A stretch of DNA of 60,000 bases from Symsagittifera roscoffensis. Lineage: Eukaryota > Xenacoelomorpha > Acoela > Convolutidae. Below are positions 13,001 to 23,193 of the stretch, in pieces (position 1 is the stretch's first letter; the number at the start of each line of letters is the position of its first letter). Both the position numbers and the translations under genes were made by a program. The notes below the pieces were generated by a model that searched no databases, was not told where the DNA came from, and saw only the letters and a list, made by a program, of their open reading frames with translations. The DNA lies in NCBI RefSeq assembly GCF_963678635.1, contig NC_087064.1, positions 55,438,338 through 55,498,337 of the forward strand, written 5' to 3'.

Positions 13001-13443
13001 TAAATTTTTACTTTCATTCTTGTCTGTACTTTATTGTGAGAGTTATGGTCATGGCAGAAAATCTAGTAATCAATGAGCAAGTTTTCAATCAAACAAAAAG
13101 TTGAATCGGTCCAATTCTTTGTTTAAGGAGAAACCTTTTTCGCACGTTATATGAAATTGAGTTGAAAAAGCCAAGTAAAGCATTTTGCGAGTATGTTTTT
13201 GAATGGAAAAGTGGAGGCGGCTGTTTTAGGTGAAAACGATTTTAGGCAAAAATAAAAATGTTGAAGTTAGGCGAAAATTTTGATTTAAAGATATACATTT
13301 TAGCAGAAACTGTATGTGATTCCATTGCTAGAAACAAAACAAACGTGATTTTATTCAAATAGCAAATCAGCGGTAAAACGTGTTGCGATCTTGCCAACAG
13401 AGGTTAGGACTCTCGACAAAAATTATAGCAGTTTATCGCCCAC
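10001..13443. other. Intergenic, mostly featureless
   Basis: The first few hundred bases may be the 3' end of the LINE relic. A few frames of 70-120 codons occur (minus 11062-11286, minus 12169-12498, plus 12517-12879), but I recognise no domain in them and they lack splice or promoter context. The four bases just before the gypsy LTR (13440-13443, CCAC) are its left target-site duplication. Confidence 0.4.
10913..10954. repeat. (CTTT)n microsatellite
   Basis: About ten units of CTTT in a row follow AATAAATT. LINE 3' ends often finish in a simple repeat, so this could mark the end of the LINE relic upstream, but the sequence in between does not prove it. Confidence 0.85.
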
Positions 13444-14037
13444 TATTACGCTAGCAACACTATATACGTCGGACAAAACGCTTGCTAGGAATAAAGGGTC
13501 CTTTCTACTTTCTATCTTAGAAAGTAAATCTAAAATTCGCTGAGAAATATTTTATTAGAAAAGAAGTTGGTATGAATTTACAGCAAGTTGCCTTTTGACT
13601 CAATATTTATTTTAGGGGTGAGATTGGAGATATTTTATAGAGAATGGTTGGGGTGGTTGAAGAGAGTGGTGTTGGTGTTAGAAGAGAAATCGTTGGGAAT
13701 GAATTCCCGTAGTTTTGAGCTTCTATTTATACTCAGATGGGAAATCGTACCACTTTTCGTATCAAATGAGAAGTTACTTCTTAACTTCGTATTCTCTATT
13801 CGTACATTCGTATTTTACGAGAAGAGTGTTTCGTATGCTCGTACTTTACTATTCGCATTGAATAAGACTAGTCGTTTCAATTCTCAATGCTTAAAACGTT
13901 ATACGAATTATTCCAATAGCATTTCCCTTCCTTTTGCAAGGGAATAAAAACATATTTCTTTTGTGGTGGCGGCGGCGTCACATTTTGTGAACGCAATAAA
14001 ATAATTCATGTTTCTGATTCTATTTGAAATCAGAACA
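13444..14037 (-). repeat. 3' LTR of the gypsy-type element
   Basis: On the minus strand the LTR starts TGTTCTGATTTC and ends GCTAGCGTAATA. It matches the copy at 26322-26930 almost base for base. It has a short internal inverted repeat (TTCCCTTCC then GCAAGGGAA) and a GGTGGCGGCGGCGTC block. The 119-codon plus-strand frame across it recurs in the other LTR with changes and is not considered a gene. Confidence 0.95.
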
Positions 14038-14056
14038 TATCCATCCTCCTATTTGG
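14038..14056 (-). promoter_or_regulatory. Candidate polypurine tract
   Basis: Immediately upstream of the 3' LTR in element sense the sequence is AATAGGAGGATGGATA. It is purine-rich and in the place expected for plus-strand priming, but it is interrupted by pyrimidines. Confidence 0.45.
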
Positions 14057-14553
14057 AGAGGAAAAAAACTATAACTTTCATTTTTTACTTTCACTTGAAT
14101 AGTGGGGTAACTGTTGATCGATCGAAGCTTTTTCTTTCAATCTCATAAAATTGGTACAATATTTTGTTGGTATTATATGTAGCAGATATTTTTGAACAAC
14201 TGATACTTTGAGTCAGGCTTGAATGAATATAATTACATTTATAAATCAAAACAGAGTTTACACAACCAAGAGATTTAACTATAAAATTAAATACATCAAA
14301 ATTATTTGTTTCTCAAAATTTTGCAGGTCAGTTTAACATTATCATTCCTTGAACATTCTTTTTCGAAGTCTCTTTTTCGTCCTGAAGTATGTGAAGTAAT
14401 AAGGAGAGGACTGGTTCATACAAAGGGGGTATTTTTTGTTTTTTTTTGTTTTTTTTTATAAAAGTCAAAATTGTTGAGAGAGGCAAAATTAATAGCTATA
14501 CTACATAGCTATATAAAGCGAAAGAATAAATGTTTAAATGAAAGGATAAATTT

Positions 14554-15291
14554 TTACAATTTTCCTTCCAACCGGGCTATAAGTTGGTGATTTTTTGTTT
14601 TCAAATTGTGGATTTGCTTTTTCAGTTCCCGGATTTGATGCGTTTCATGTATATGATTGCGCTAAAATTGCTCAGTATAGTCATCTAACTGGGGGGTTTG
14701 TAATTTTGCTGTCAGATATTTTGCTGGGACATACATTTTTTGATATTCAAGAAGGAAATTAGTTATGGAGTACATTTTTTTTATAGGGTGATAGGCTTCT
14801 AATTTAAAACGATTGATTAATGGATTCAAAGCATAATTGAGATCCATATCGAAGCCGGGATTGCTGTTAGAATTAATGTATTGTTCCCTATCTAACTGAA
14901 TATGTAATTTAGTATTTAATTCAGTGGGAGGTAAGGGCTGTCGCCTAATGGTCATTGGATATTGAGAAGTTGATACCGGCGTATTTGCCGTTAGTATCTT
15001 ATATGGTCTTACTATCTGGGACCGTTTTTTAATTTTGGAATTCGAGGGAACCAGGGGTATTTTGAAATCAGGGGATGAAACGTTTAGGGGTGGTGGCTTT
15101 GATGCTGTAGTTATTGGGACAGCTGAATTGGTTTGAAGTAGTGGCTCAACGAAGGATCGTGTTGAGGTCGGCTTTGCAGTGGGGGTGGTAGTAGTAGAAA
15201 CAGTTGGTTGTTGAGTGAGTGCTGAAATCTGCGATTCCAGTGGATCGGTCGGTGGCAGGAGTGAGAGAAGGTCCTCAAAATCTCTCATCAA
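14554..15291 (-). CDS. Extra Pro/Thr/Ser-rich frame downstream of env
   Basis: A 209-codon frame (15291-14662) starts close to an ATG pair. Its first 90 residues are rich in Thr, Pro and Ser (for example TVSTTTTPTAKPTSTR), then basic, then a more ordered-looking half with FLLEYQKMYVPAKYLTAKL. It ends at TAG, but the same frame stays open for 35 more codons to TAA at 14554-14556. That tail has hydrophobic residues at heptad spacing (IRELKKQIHNLK) and looks like a coiled coil, so the TAG may be a recent nonsense change or a readthrough point. No membrane segment is visible. It could be the cytoplasmic tail of env reached by a frameshift or splice, or a separate accessory protein. I do not recognise a family. 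Confidence 0.5.
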
Positions 15292-15347
15292 GTGTTGCGT
15301 CCATAGTTGAATCAGTTGGTATATCCTAGAACAGTAGAATTTTTTTA

Positions 15348-15971
15348 TTAGACTGGGTTTGTTGGGTGATCCAAGTTTTGAGTTCTTCTCTCAAAACTTG
15401 TTAATTTGATGTGAGGATACATGCGATCCTGAATTATTTTATCAATTTCCTCTAAAAGAGGGGCTTGTATTTTTTGATCACATTCTTGTTTTATTTTTTC
15501 AGTTTGCTCATCTTGAGTGAAAATTGAGGTCACAATTGAAGTGAAATGTATATTGTATGAGGCGGCAAGCAATACTTTGCCAAAGTGTAGTGAGCGGCCG
15601 GTGATTTTGTGAATATGCATAGCCTTTATTATGAATACTAGGCAATCTAGTATGAATTTCACAAATAGAAAAGAGGCGAAGACTATTCCGCATTTTTCTA
15701 AGTAGTTTTGTACTTTCCCGAATAGACGGGTGTATTCGTTTTTCCAAAAGTTTGGATAGATGAGATAGTCCAAATATATTGTTTGGGAAGAGCCTAGTGG
15801 GCTATATGAGTCCATGAAAAGAAATTTTTTAGCATTTAGAAATGACCTGGATACTTTTTGCAGTATTCCTTTAATCTCTGAATTATCGGAAATCATATTC
15901 CAGAATTTTTGCATTTGAGCATGAGTGTAGGTTGAAGCGCCTTGGCTAGAGGCTAAAAAATGCTTAATCAT
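15348..15971 (-). pseudogene. env: env, C-terminal part with membrane anchor
   Basis: A 207-codon frame with a strongly hydrophobic stretch around residues 95-117 (ASFLFVKFILDCLVFII). This fits the single membrane anchor of a class I-like envelope glycoprotein. A short ectodomain stem precedes it and a tail of about 90 residues follows. It lies in element sense directly after the Cys-rich env frame. The intervening bases 15972-16148 remain open in frame apart from one stop. It is expected to act at the host cell membrane or virion surface. Confidence in env identity rests on position, membrane anchor and Cys pattern, not on a full family match. Confidence 0.6.
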
Positions 15972-16148
15972 TTGAATTATTTCTTTTGGTTTAAAGAGAT
16001 ATGGTCCTGTAACCCTTGTAATTTGAGGGGTTAATTCAATCCAGGACTTATCATCATCAACATCTAGTTAAAAGAGATTTGAATGTTTGTCGGAGCAGTC
16101 TTGTAGATCTGCCGACTGAAAAGTTTGTCGCGTAATTGGATCGACAAA

Positions 16149-16967
16149 TCAATCATTTTCCTTATACATAATGGGAATGCGATTATAGCATTCATCCATT
16201 AATTGCAAAGGTGAATAAAATTTCGGACAATGGTAGAGCCAGGCAACGTTTCCATTGGTCTCTAAGAACATAGAGCGGTTCTGAGTTAAAATATAGCCAG
16301 CCAAACGTGGGCTTTCAAGTGAAAGCATTAAAGTATTTAATATTGAGGAGCGTTTTAGCTCACATTGATTTTGCAGAAGGGCTAACTCGGCCGTTCTGAG
16401 CAGGTAGAAGCTATAAAAAAGAATATAGTCCAATTTGGTTCCTATATGAGCTTCGTAGTCAACTTGATGAGTTGAAAATTTGAGTGGCGGCAAATCATCA
16501 CTTGTTGTGAGAAAAGTAGAATTTGGTTGGCCGGCATTATGTATAGTTCCCGTTTCTGGGGTCGGTTTAACTTGGATTCCAGTATCCATATTGAAACCTT
16601 CAGTGTATGCAATAAAAAGTGAATCGTATGAAGTTGGATACACTATTCTGGGATGACCACAAAGAGATTGCGGTTTATTCATCACCTGTAGCATGAATTT
16701 TTGAGAATCACTTGTTTGGATAGAATGAATAGACGGGCTAGAATTGCCTTTAATTATATAGTATGATTCTTCGTTTTGAATCATTTTAGCCGGAAATCTG
16801 TTTAAAACAGTGAAAATGCAACTTTTGGGTTCTTCCCAAGTATAAGCAAAAGCGTCTAAGGATGTTGTTTCACATCCATTTGTAGACACTGGACAGGGCA
16901 AAGGAATGTTTTGCCAATCATTGACTGTTCCATCTTTGAGGTTAACAGTCAGAGTTACATTTTGCAT
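16149..16967 (-). pseudogene. env: env, middle ectodomain part
   Basis: A 272-codon frame with paired Cys and Asn-X-Ser/Thr sites (NVT, NSS, NRS), and near its end VAWLYHCPKF, then a Cys-Tyr-Asn-Arg-Ile-Pro-Ile segment. This C-terminal ectodomain pattern is reminiscent of the large glycoproteins of env-bearing gypsy and BEL elements and of chu-like viruses, but I could not search. It is separated from the N-terminal piece by a frame change between 16967 and 17145, where coding-like sequence continues. Confidence 0.55.
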
Positions 16968-17144
16968 GTAAGTTTCAAAAGTGTCCAGTTTAATCCAAGA
17001 ACGGCCATCACATTCATTATGATGTTTGCCGTCAACTTTGTCAGCATGGGCATTAGTTACTGTTTTAACATTAAATTTGAAAGGAATATTTCCAATACTA
17101 GCATAGCCTAGGTTAAGATAGCCTCTGTCGGCGGCCGATTTACC

Positions 17145-17657
17145 TTAATCGGCAGATAAATGGAGATCAGTAGTGATCATATTTTGTCGAGCGTCGATAC
17201 CACTCGAATCAAAAGAATCGCAGAACCAGCGCATTGATTGTTGTTTGATTCGACACATTGTCGCATTTATTTTTGTGCGATAATGTCTCTGATATAGAGT
17301 AACATAAGCATGGGTTACTTTAATATTTTCTGGTTGGACTTTGCAAGGTGCTACTTTATTTAGAGAGAACATTTTGTTAGAAGTCATTAGTTGACAATCA
17401 TAATGAGCAACCCGAAGATTATTTGCAGTATTTGCATATAATTGTTTTTTCGGATCAAATGCTGAAGTTTGATTCGAAAGTATTATTCGAATTAAAAGAC
17501 CAACCAAATAAATTTTTTGCAAATTTCTTTTTTGGTGGTGAATGATAGCAAAAGAATTTTTAAAAGTACTCACTGTAAGCATTTCCTCGAGAGTGGTTAG
17601 AACAGGATCTTGGTCCAATAGTTCACCTTCCTCTAGTTCACTGTTTGGATTTGTCAT
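17145..17657 (-). pseudogene. env: env, N-terminal part with signal-anchor
   Basis: A 170-codon frame starting at an ATG. It has an acidic leader, then a hydrophobic segment (YLVGLLIRIIL, about residues 50-60) that could be a late signal peptide. The chain after it holds Cys residues (YDCQLM, APCKV, MCRI, WFCDSF) and an N-glycosylation site (NAT). The spacing is like the start of the mature surface glycoprotein. The frame ends at a stop while coding-like sequence continues in another frame. Its start is head to head with the antisense gene at 18167. Confidence 0.55.
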
Positions 17658-18166
17658 TTTGATGGGAAATCTGATTTAGATTTTTATTTTTGTTTGAGGA
17701 ATTCAGCAGATTTATTTTTTTGGAGAGAGGAGGTTTTGAATGCAAGATGTGGAATTGAGCAAGAATGAAAACAACTGTATATTAGTTAGTTTTTAAAGGC
17801 TGTTTTTGCTTTTTTGCAAATCTAAGCTCTGATTGGCCGTCGTTATTCGGCGTCTTTCGTAAGTGACTCTTTTTAAGTCGTAATTCCTTCGCTATTCGTT
17901 TTGTAATGTTATGGTTTTTTCCACTCTGGTTTAATGTCGTGGTTTTTCCACTTACTTTTGATATGTTGAGATCTAGCAGTGAAATGATTATGATTCGTTT
18001 ATGCTGATGTTAATTTTTAGCAACTGCATTCCCCTTCCCTATTGGAGGAGGAAAATGAAAAAACATCTCTTCATAAAAGAGGACTAAAAGCAACATCATT
18101 TGTTTGCTTCCCGTTCAGTTTTAACTATCTTTATTTTATTCTCAAAAAAATGTTTCTTCGTCCAAA
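17658..18166. promoter_or_regulatory. Divergent intergenic region between env and the antisense gene
   Basis: These 509 bases separate the env ATG (minus) from the ATG of the spliced antisense gene (plus). TATA-like stretches occur in both senses: CATAAAAG at about 18074 on the plus strand, about 90 bases before the plus ATG, and CCTTTAAAAA read on the minus strand near 17800, about 140 bases before the env ATG. A purine-rich block GGAGGAGGAAAATGAAAAAA lies near 18042. A bidirectional internal promoter is inferred. env could instead be made from a spliced genomic transcript. Confidence 0.35.
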
Positions 18167-18794
18167 ATGAATTTTATTGATCCTGAAGATAATCTGGTGG
18201 ACTTCCCGGAGAACTTTTTGAACTTACGGCACGAGCTAAATTTTAAACATGAAGCCTTGCTGGAGGACAAGGAAGTCAAGAGAATGGTGGCAATTTACGA
18301 TGGGCTAGTAGATAAAGGGGTAAACTTGGCGCCTATGGAGTTTATGATTTCTATGGACCAGAGCTACGTCTTTAAGTATCCGGTACTGAATGCCGAGGAA
18401 TTATTTGAGCTGGGCTCAATTCAGAGTAAGTTCTTTGCCAAGAAACTTTGGAGCCCATGGAGTGGAGACAATGTGGTCTCAAAAGAAACAATGGACTTTT
18501 TGTCTTTATTCTTTGGAGAGGAAGTAAGTTTCTTTTACAATACACCCAAGTTTAAAAAATAAAAAAATACAATTTTTTTTTTGTTCAAGTGGCATGGCAA
18601 CATAGAATTAGTATATAAATTTGTTTTAGTTTCAAGAAGAATTCTTCAGAAAGCCAGCAACAGAAGAAGAATTTAGGAAAAAGATAGAGCTGGATATCAT
18701 GTTAGAAGAAATATATCAAGCTTGGTGGCGGTCTTATTCAGCGCTGCAGTTTGCAGTGATTAGCCTTAGTAGGGCCGCTGAAAATTCTCTATAA
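18167..18794 (+). CDS. Antisense two-exon accessory gene inside the retroelement
   Basis: Exon 1 is 18167-18523 (119 codons from ATG). A GTAAGT donor follows in phase 0; the intron 18524-18629 (106 bp) ends TTTGTTTTAG, and exon 2 is 18630-18794 (54 codons and TAA). Splicing extends the protein from 131 unspliced residues to about 173. The product is acidic, with no signal peptide or clear membrane segment. It contains FIDPEDNLVDFPENFLN near the start and EEIYQAWWRSYSALQF near the end. AATAAA lies downstream at about 18953. It converges on the end of pol and diverges from env. I do not recognise the family. Unlike pol and env, it is undamaged, which suggests either selection or recent acquisition. 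Confidence 0.6.
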
Positions 18795-19005
18795 AAGATG
18801 GCGGCTGTTAAACTAATCAAATCCTACACGGATATAAAGTCTAACCTTTATAAAAGTCATTTTTAAATCTATTTGTAAATATGTTTATTTTTGGTGTTTT
18901 GTGGTTTTATTACAAACAAAACATTTATAAAAGAGAAAAGAAAACAGGGCCAATAAAAAAAGAATAAAAAATATTGAGTTTGGCCAAATAAATACTTAGT
19001 GTTTA

Positions 19006-19755
19006 TGATTTCTTTTTGAATTTGCCAATTAAACTAGATGGAATTGTAGTTCCATAAAAGTTTGTAGGACAATTTGTCCGTTTAGGTCTTTTAGATTCTG
19101 AAAGTGATCCAGGTGCGGATCGAGTGTTCTCATAGAAGCTTTCCTGAGAGCTATGAGGGATATTTTTTCCATCAGTAAAGCTTTCTGATGATTCAGATAA
19201 ACGAGGGAAATCAGGAGGACGGGGAGTATTATATTGTGTTGTTATAATTTGGTGGCGGCGGCCAAAGTCATTTGCGAGACTAGTATTAGGACTTATACTG
19301 CGGCTAGGTTGGCGGCGGTGGCCATAACTACTAGATTGACTAGTTGAAGGATTAGGGGTTTTATCAACAGGATAGGGAGTTGAACTTTAAATAGGTCTAA
19401 GATTTTGGTCAATCGCAGTCGCATCGAACAAAGTTCTTAGATGCATGGTTTCTCTGCCTGAATCCAATGAGTGTTCATGGACAATGGTTTTATTTTGATC
19501 CTCATTTGTAGGGGTATGATCAGTCATTTGTTGATAACCATTGTTGACTACTGGCCAAAACTGGTATTGTAATTTTTCAACCTGTTTAGGTTTATTGAAA
19601 GAGTTGATTTGTTGATTTGTTATATGATCATAAAAATCACTTTGAAAATAAATCACTAGAGTACTCTTGTAGTAGTTTGGGCATTTGTTGTTCTTTGGGA
19701 AATTATTCAACAATATGATTGCGGTGGACAATCTTTTTTTCGTTGGTAAAATCAT
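19006..19755 (-). pseudogene. pol: pol C-terminal disordered tail
   Basis: The frame 19755-19387 has Gln/Asn-rich sequence after the integrase. It stops at TAA, but the same frame then stays open to about 19006 with a Ser/Pro/Arg-rich, low-complexity chain (PNPSTSQSSSYGHRRQPSR) and a basic end (GKFKKKS). The tail looks disordered, like the C-terminal extensions of some gypsy integrases. It may help target or package the integrase; that is inference. Confidence 0.5.
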
Positions 19756-20280
19756 TTTGAATTCCGTATGTTAATTCCGTGATTTTTTCAATTACGGTGT
19801 AAGGTCCAGATCTCGAATTTAAAAGTTTTTGAGATTTCAATAGTGGTTTGGATCTATTTTCTAGTAACACTTTTGTGCGTTCTTTTATAGGCCGTCCTAA
19901 TTTAAATTGATTTCGGAACATGTGGGCCTTATTAGTGATGCGGCGGCAATGGTTATAGGTGTTTCTATAAATCACTCTAAAATCGTTTTCCCTTTTTAGT
20001 ATTTCGGGGGAAATTTGATTTTTTTAAAATCTATCTATGGTCTCATTGATTGACTTATGCTCGGTATGAGCATGATTTTCGAGACCAGCGCAAAATTCAG
20101 AGGTATATCTTTGTTTTGGTCACGCTAGAGGCCTAATTTAAGGCTAAGGGGAACCTGAGGTTTTATGCCAAAGACAATCTCATAACCTGTACTTGAATTA
20201 ATGGCGGTGTTATGTGCAAAAGCAAACTTATTTGTTAATTCAGACCGGTTTGAGCCTGAGGTACTCAAGAAATTTCAAAA
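19703..20280 (-). pseudogene. pol: Integrase C-terminal part with GPY motif
   Basis: The frame 19975-19703 contains SRSGPYTVIEKITELTYGI and ends near HRNHIVE, the GPY/F module that closes Ty3/gypsy integrases. Upstream, 20030-20280 in another frame reads like the end of the catalytic core (FAHNTAIN, GYEIVFGIKP). At least two frame changes lie between the core and this module. Confidence 0.75.
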
Positions 20281-20968
20281 CTACTGGGTTAAATGTTTAT
20301 TCTGGACTTCAACTTTTCCGTTAGTCCAGGGCGAGTAAGTAGTTCTTGGCCTCAGGGTTATTCCCAATTCAGAGGACCAATGAGCAAAGTCATAACTCAT
20401 GAATCCACTTCCATTATCATGAATAATTTGTTGTGGAATACAAAATGTTGTGATGTATTTCTCTAAGAGCTGAATCGTTTCCTTAGAGTCTGCATGGGTG
20501 CATGGATAGACTTGAAGATATCTAGAGAAGGCATCTATGACAACTAAGCAAAAGTTTTTGCCGTGACTTGATGGTCTGAGTGGACCTTTATGGTCAATGT
20601 GGATCGTTTTCATTGGGATTGTTTCTAATTGTCCCCATTGTTGTAATGGAGCTTCATTCAGGTCTTTTCGCTCAGGCTTATTTTTCTGACATTCTAGGCA
20701 ATCATGAAGAAGCATGTTGACCCATTTATAGAGTCCGGGCCAATAGAAATATCTTTTGATTACTTCCAAAGTTTTTGTCTCGCCGTAATGACCGCTAAGA
20801 GGATGCTTATGAGCTAACTCAAAGCAGTTTAGCACTAGGGAGATGGGTAAGCAAATTTTTGGACTCTTATTATAGTCATCATTATATTCATTAATACATA
20901 GAAGATCAAGTTTGTCTTCAATGAATAATAATTCAAATTGCCTGATATCGGCTTTTAATCCTTTTTCT
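20281..20968 (-). pseudogene. pol: Integrase: zinc-binding domain and DDE core
   Basis: The 184-codon frame 20835-20281 begins with an HHCC module (HKHPLSGHYGE, then CLECQ). The catalytic core follows, with the first Asp in HIDHKGPL, the second in IIHDNGSGF, and the Glu in WTNGKVEVQNK. All three acidic residues are present. Spacing and motifs are those of gypsy integrases, which insert the cDNA into the host chromosome. The N-terminal lead-in (20836-20968) is open in another frame. The core stops at 20281 and continues in a different frame. Confidence 0.88.
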
Positions 20969-22077
20969 TCACGATAAGGATTTTTTTTTGTTTCTTTCTG
21001 GCTTTTCGTTTTGCTTTATGCAATTTTTGATATCTATGATTAGAGTATCGTTACAATGCTCTTGCATAATTGTTTCAACGTCTAAATTTGCTTCTTTAGC
21101 AAAGTCGGTCATTTCTGCTATCAGTTCAAGAGAATCTGATTTATTCTCTTCAGATTGGAGACTTAGGGGTTCAATTAACTTCAAAGATCTTGTTTTGGCG
21201 GCAAATTCGTTTTTTGCTTTGACGAGATTGTTGAGAAGGTTGTTCTCGACATTGCAAACCATTCTGAATTTTCCAAAGGATCATCATGCGCAGATACTTC
21301 ATCTGGAATTTCTTCATAAATGTTTTCCTTGTTTATATCTGGTATAGATAGTCGTTTGATTTGGTTAATTTGTTTACCAAATCGGAAGAAATCTGTTATA
21401 TTTTGAATTGCACTACAAGGTTCCTCAAAATATTCTGGAGCATCTTCAATGCTGAAGTCTCCTCTGTCACTGATATTGACTAATTTCTTTTTCCCGCCTT
21501 GCACTTGAGCAATGACTGGATAGCAATCGTTTTGAAATATGTTATTATCATCTTTATGGAGTACTGAATAACATATTTGTTCTCCATTGTCTAGGATGAA
21601 CTTTATATCATTCGGAATAGTTTTGTGTTCAAATTGATATTTTTTGATATCAGCGATGGGTACATTTCGGCTCAATAAGTCAGGAAAGGCTAGGTTTGAA
21701 CCTGGGGTATAGATTATTTTCAAATTGTTGAACTTTGTCAATACGACTTGGTGTTTGAAAAATCTATGCGAAAGTTGTCCTTTTCTGGGCCATAAGAAGA
21801 GAATAGGTCTAAGATCACGATATAGGTATAGAGGAAAGGGTGAACCTATAATGTAGAATTCATAGGTTTGCAAATCAGATATTTTTCCACATAGTTCACG
21901 ATGTTGAGTAGACATTTTCTGCTCGGCCTTATCAAAGACTCTAGAATTGGCAAAAACAATTCTTTTCCCTTCAGGAAGGTCTTGGATGAGTATACACTCG
22001 GTTCCTACCTTTGAGGAGTCGGCATGAAAGTGGAATGGGTAGCTTACATTAAGTATGGCATTTGAAATATCGTGACA
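20969..22077 (-). pseudogene. pol: RNase H and connection to integrase
   Basis: Minus-strand sequence from about 22050 reads DSSKVGTE, then the frame 21915-21181 carries STQHREL and ends the domain with YTPGSNLAFPDLLSRN, the usual close of gypsy RNase H. The remainder of that frame and the shifted frame 21262-20969 form an acidic Asn/Asp/Glu-rich spacer before the integrase. A stop lies just before the domain and a frameshift falls near 21200. RNase H removes the RNA template during cDNA synthesis. Confidence 0.8.
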
Positions 22078-22985
22078 TTATTTGTCTTTCAGTTTTTGAA
22101 AAACTTCTTCATGGCATGGTAGCCATTGAAACTTGTCGTTACTGTTTGCCAGTTCATATAGACATTTTGCGTCCACATGAAAATTGATGATGTATGTGCT
22201 GTAGAATCCCATAACACCTAATACTCCTAGAACTTCTGTTTTTGATTCAGGGGATTTCAATCTTTTTATGTCATCAATTCGTGAAGCGATTGCGGAAAGA
22301 CCATCTTTAGAGACAACATGGCCTAGAAATTTAACTTTTCTCAGGAAGAAAAAAGTTTCATCAGGGGCAGCTTTTAAGTTAGCTTTCCGTAGAAGAGAAT
22401 GATATTCTCGAATTGTGTCAAACATTTCATTTTTATTTTGACTATGTAACAGAGTGTCGTCTATGTAAGTAATTGCTTTTTTTTTCTTTAATGAGGGGTC
22501 CGAAGGCATATCTCATTAATTTACTGAAGAAACTTGGAAGTGGTTTTAAACCATAGAAACCAACTTGGTAGGTATATTGTATACCACTTACAATAAAGCT
22601 TGTTAATTTCTGGGCCTCATCTGTTAGAGGTACTTGATGGTAGGCGCAAGAGAGATCACTACTTGTGAAGTATGATCCGTTTATTCTGGTCATGAGAACT
22701 TGTAGTGGTTCTAATGGCCAACTGCAATTGCTAGTATCTGTGATTGAGTTTAGATACCTAGCATCTAAAACCAGCTTAACGTAGTCTTTTTTTGGAAGAA
22801 TGATGACTGGATTTACGAACCATGAGTTCGTATCATCTTTTTCATTTAGTTCTCTGACTATGCCTGCCTGGATTAATTCATCCATTAATTTGTCCAATTT
22901 ATCTCTTAGATGGACTGGGATTTTACTCGGTCGTTGTTTTTTGAACGTTGCGTCCTTTTTGAGTGGTATATGGAATTTATGTTAT
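22078..22985 (-). pseudogene. pol: Reverse transcriptase
   Basis: The fingers and palm are in the frame 22897-22442, with coding-like sequence from about 22985 (IPLKKDATF). Motifs seen are WFVNPVIILPKK, LVLDARYLN, SSDLSCAYHQVPL and GFYGLKPLPSFF. The chain then shifts frame inside a run of nine A residues to 22509-22078, which carries AITYIDDTLLHS with the catalytic Asp pair, then FLGHVVSKDGL. The order and motifs are those of Ty3/gypsy. The single-base break at the homopolymer separates the first catalytic Asp from the YIDD motif. Between 22986 and 23193 there is a degraded linker with several stops. Confidence 0.9.
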
Positions 22986-23193
22986 TTTTCCAATATCTTA
23001 TTTGTGATGAGAATAAACATCTTGATCCTCTATCAGCATTTGAATTAGATCTGCAAATTCATCATCCGATATATCACTCTGAGTGAAATCGAAGTCAGAT
23101 AAGAATTTAATCGTAGTTTCGATTTTTTCCAAAGTACTACTATTGTCCTTATCAATTGAGGAGTATTAGGTAAATATTTTTTTTTGGTACTAT

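Noticed and set aside
13588-13947. 119-codon plus frame, also at 26466-26840
   Set aside because: Lies wholly within the LTR copies, antisense to the element, and is altered by the indel between copies.
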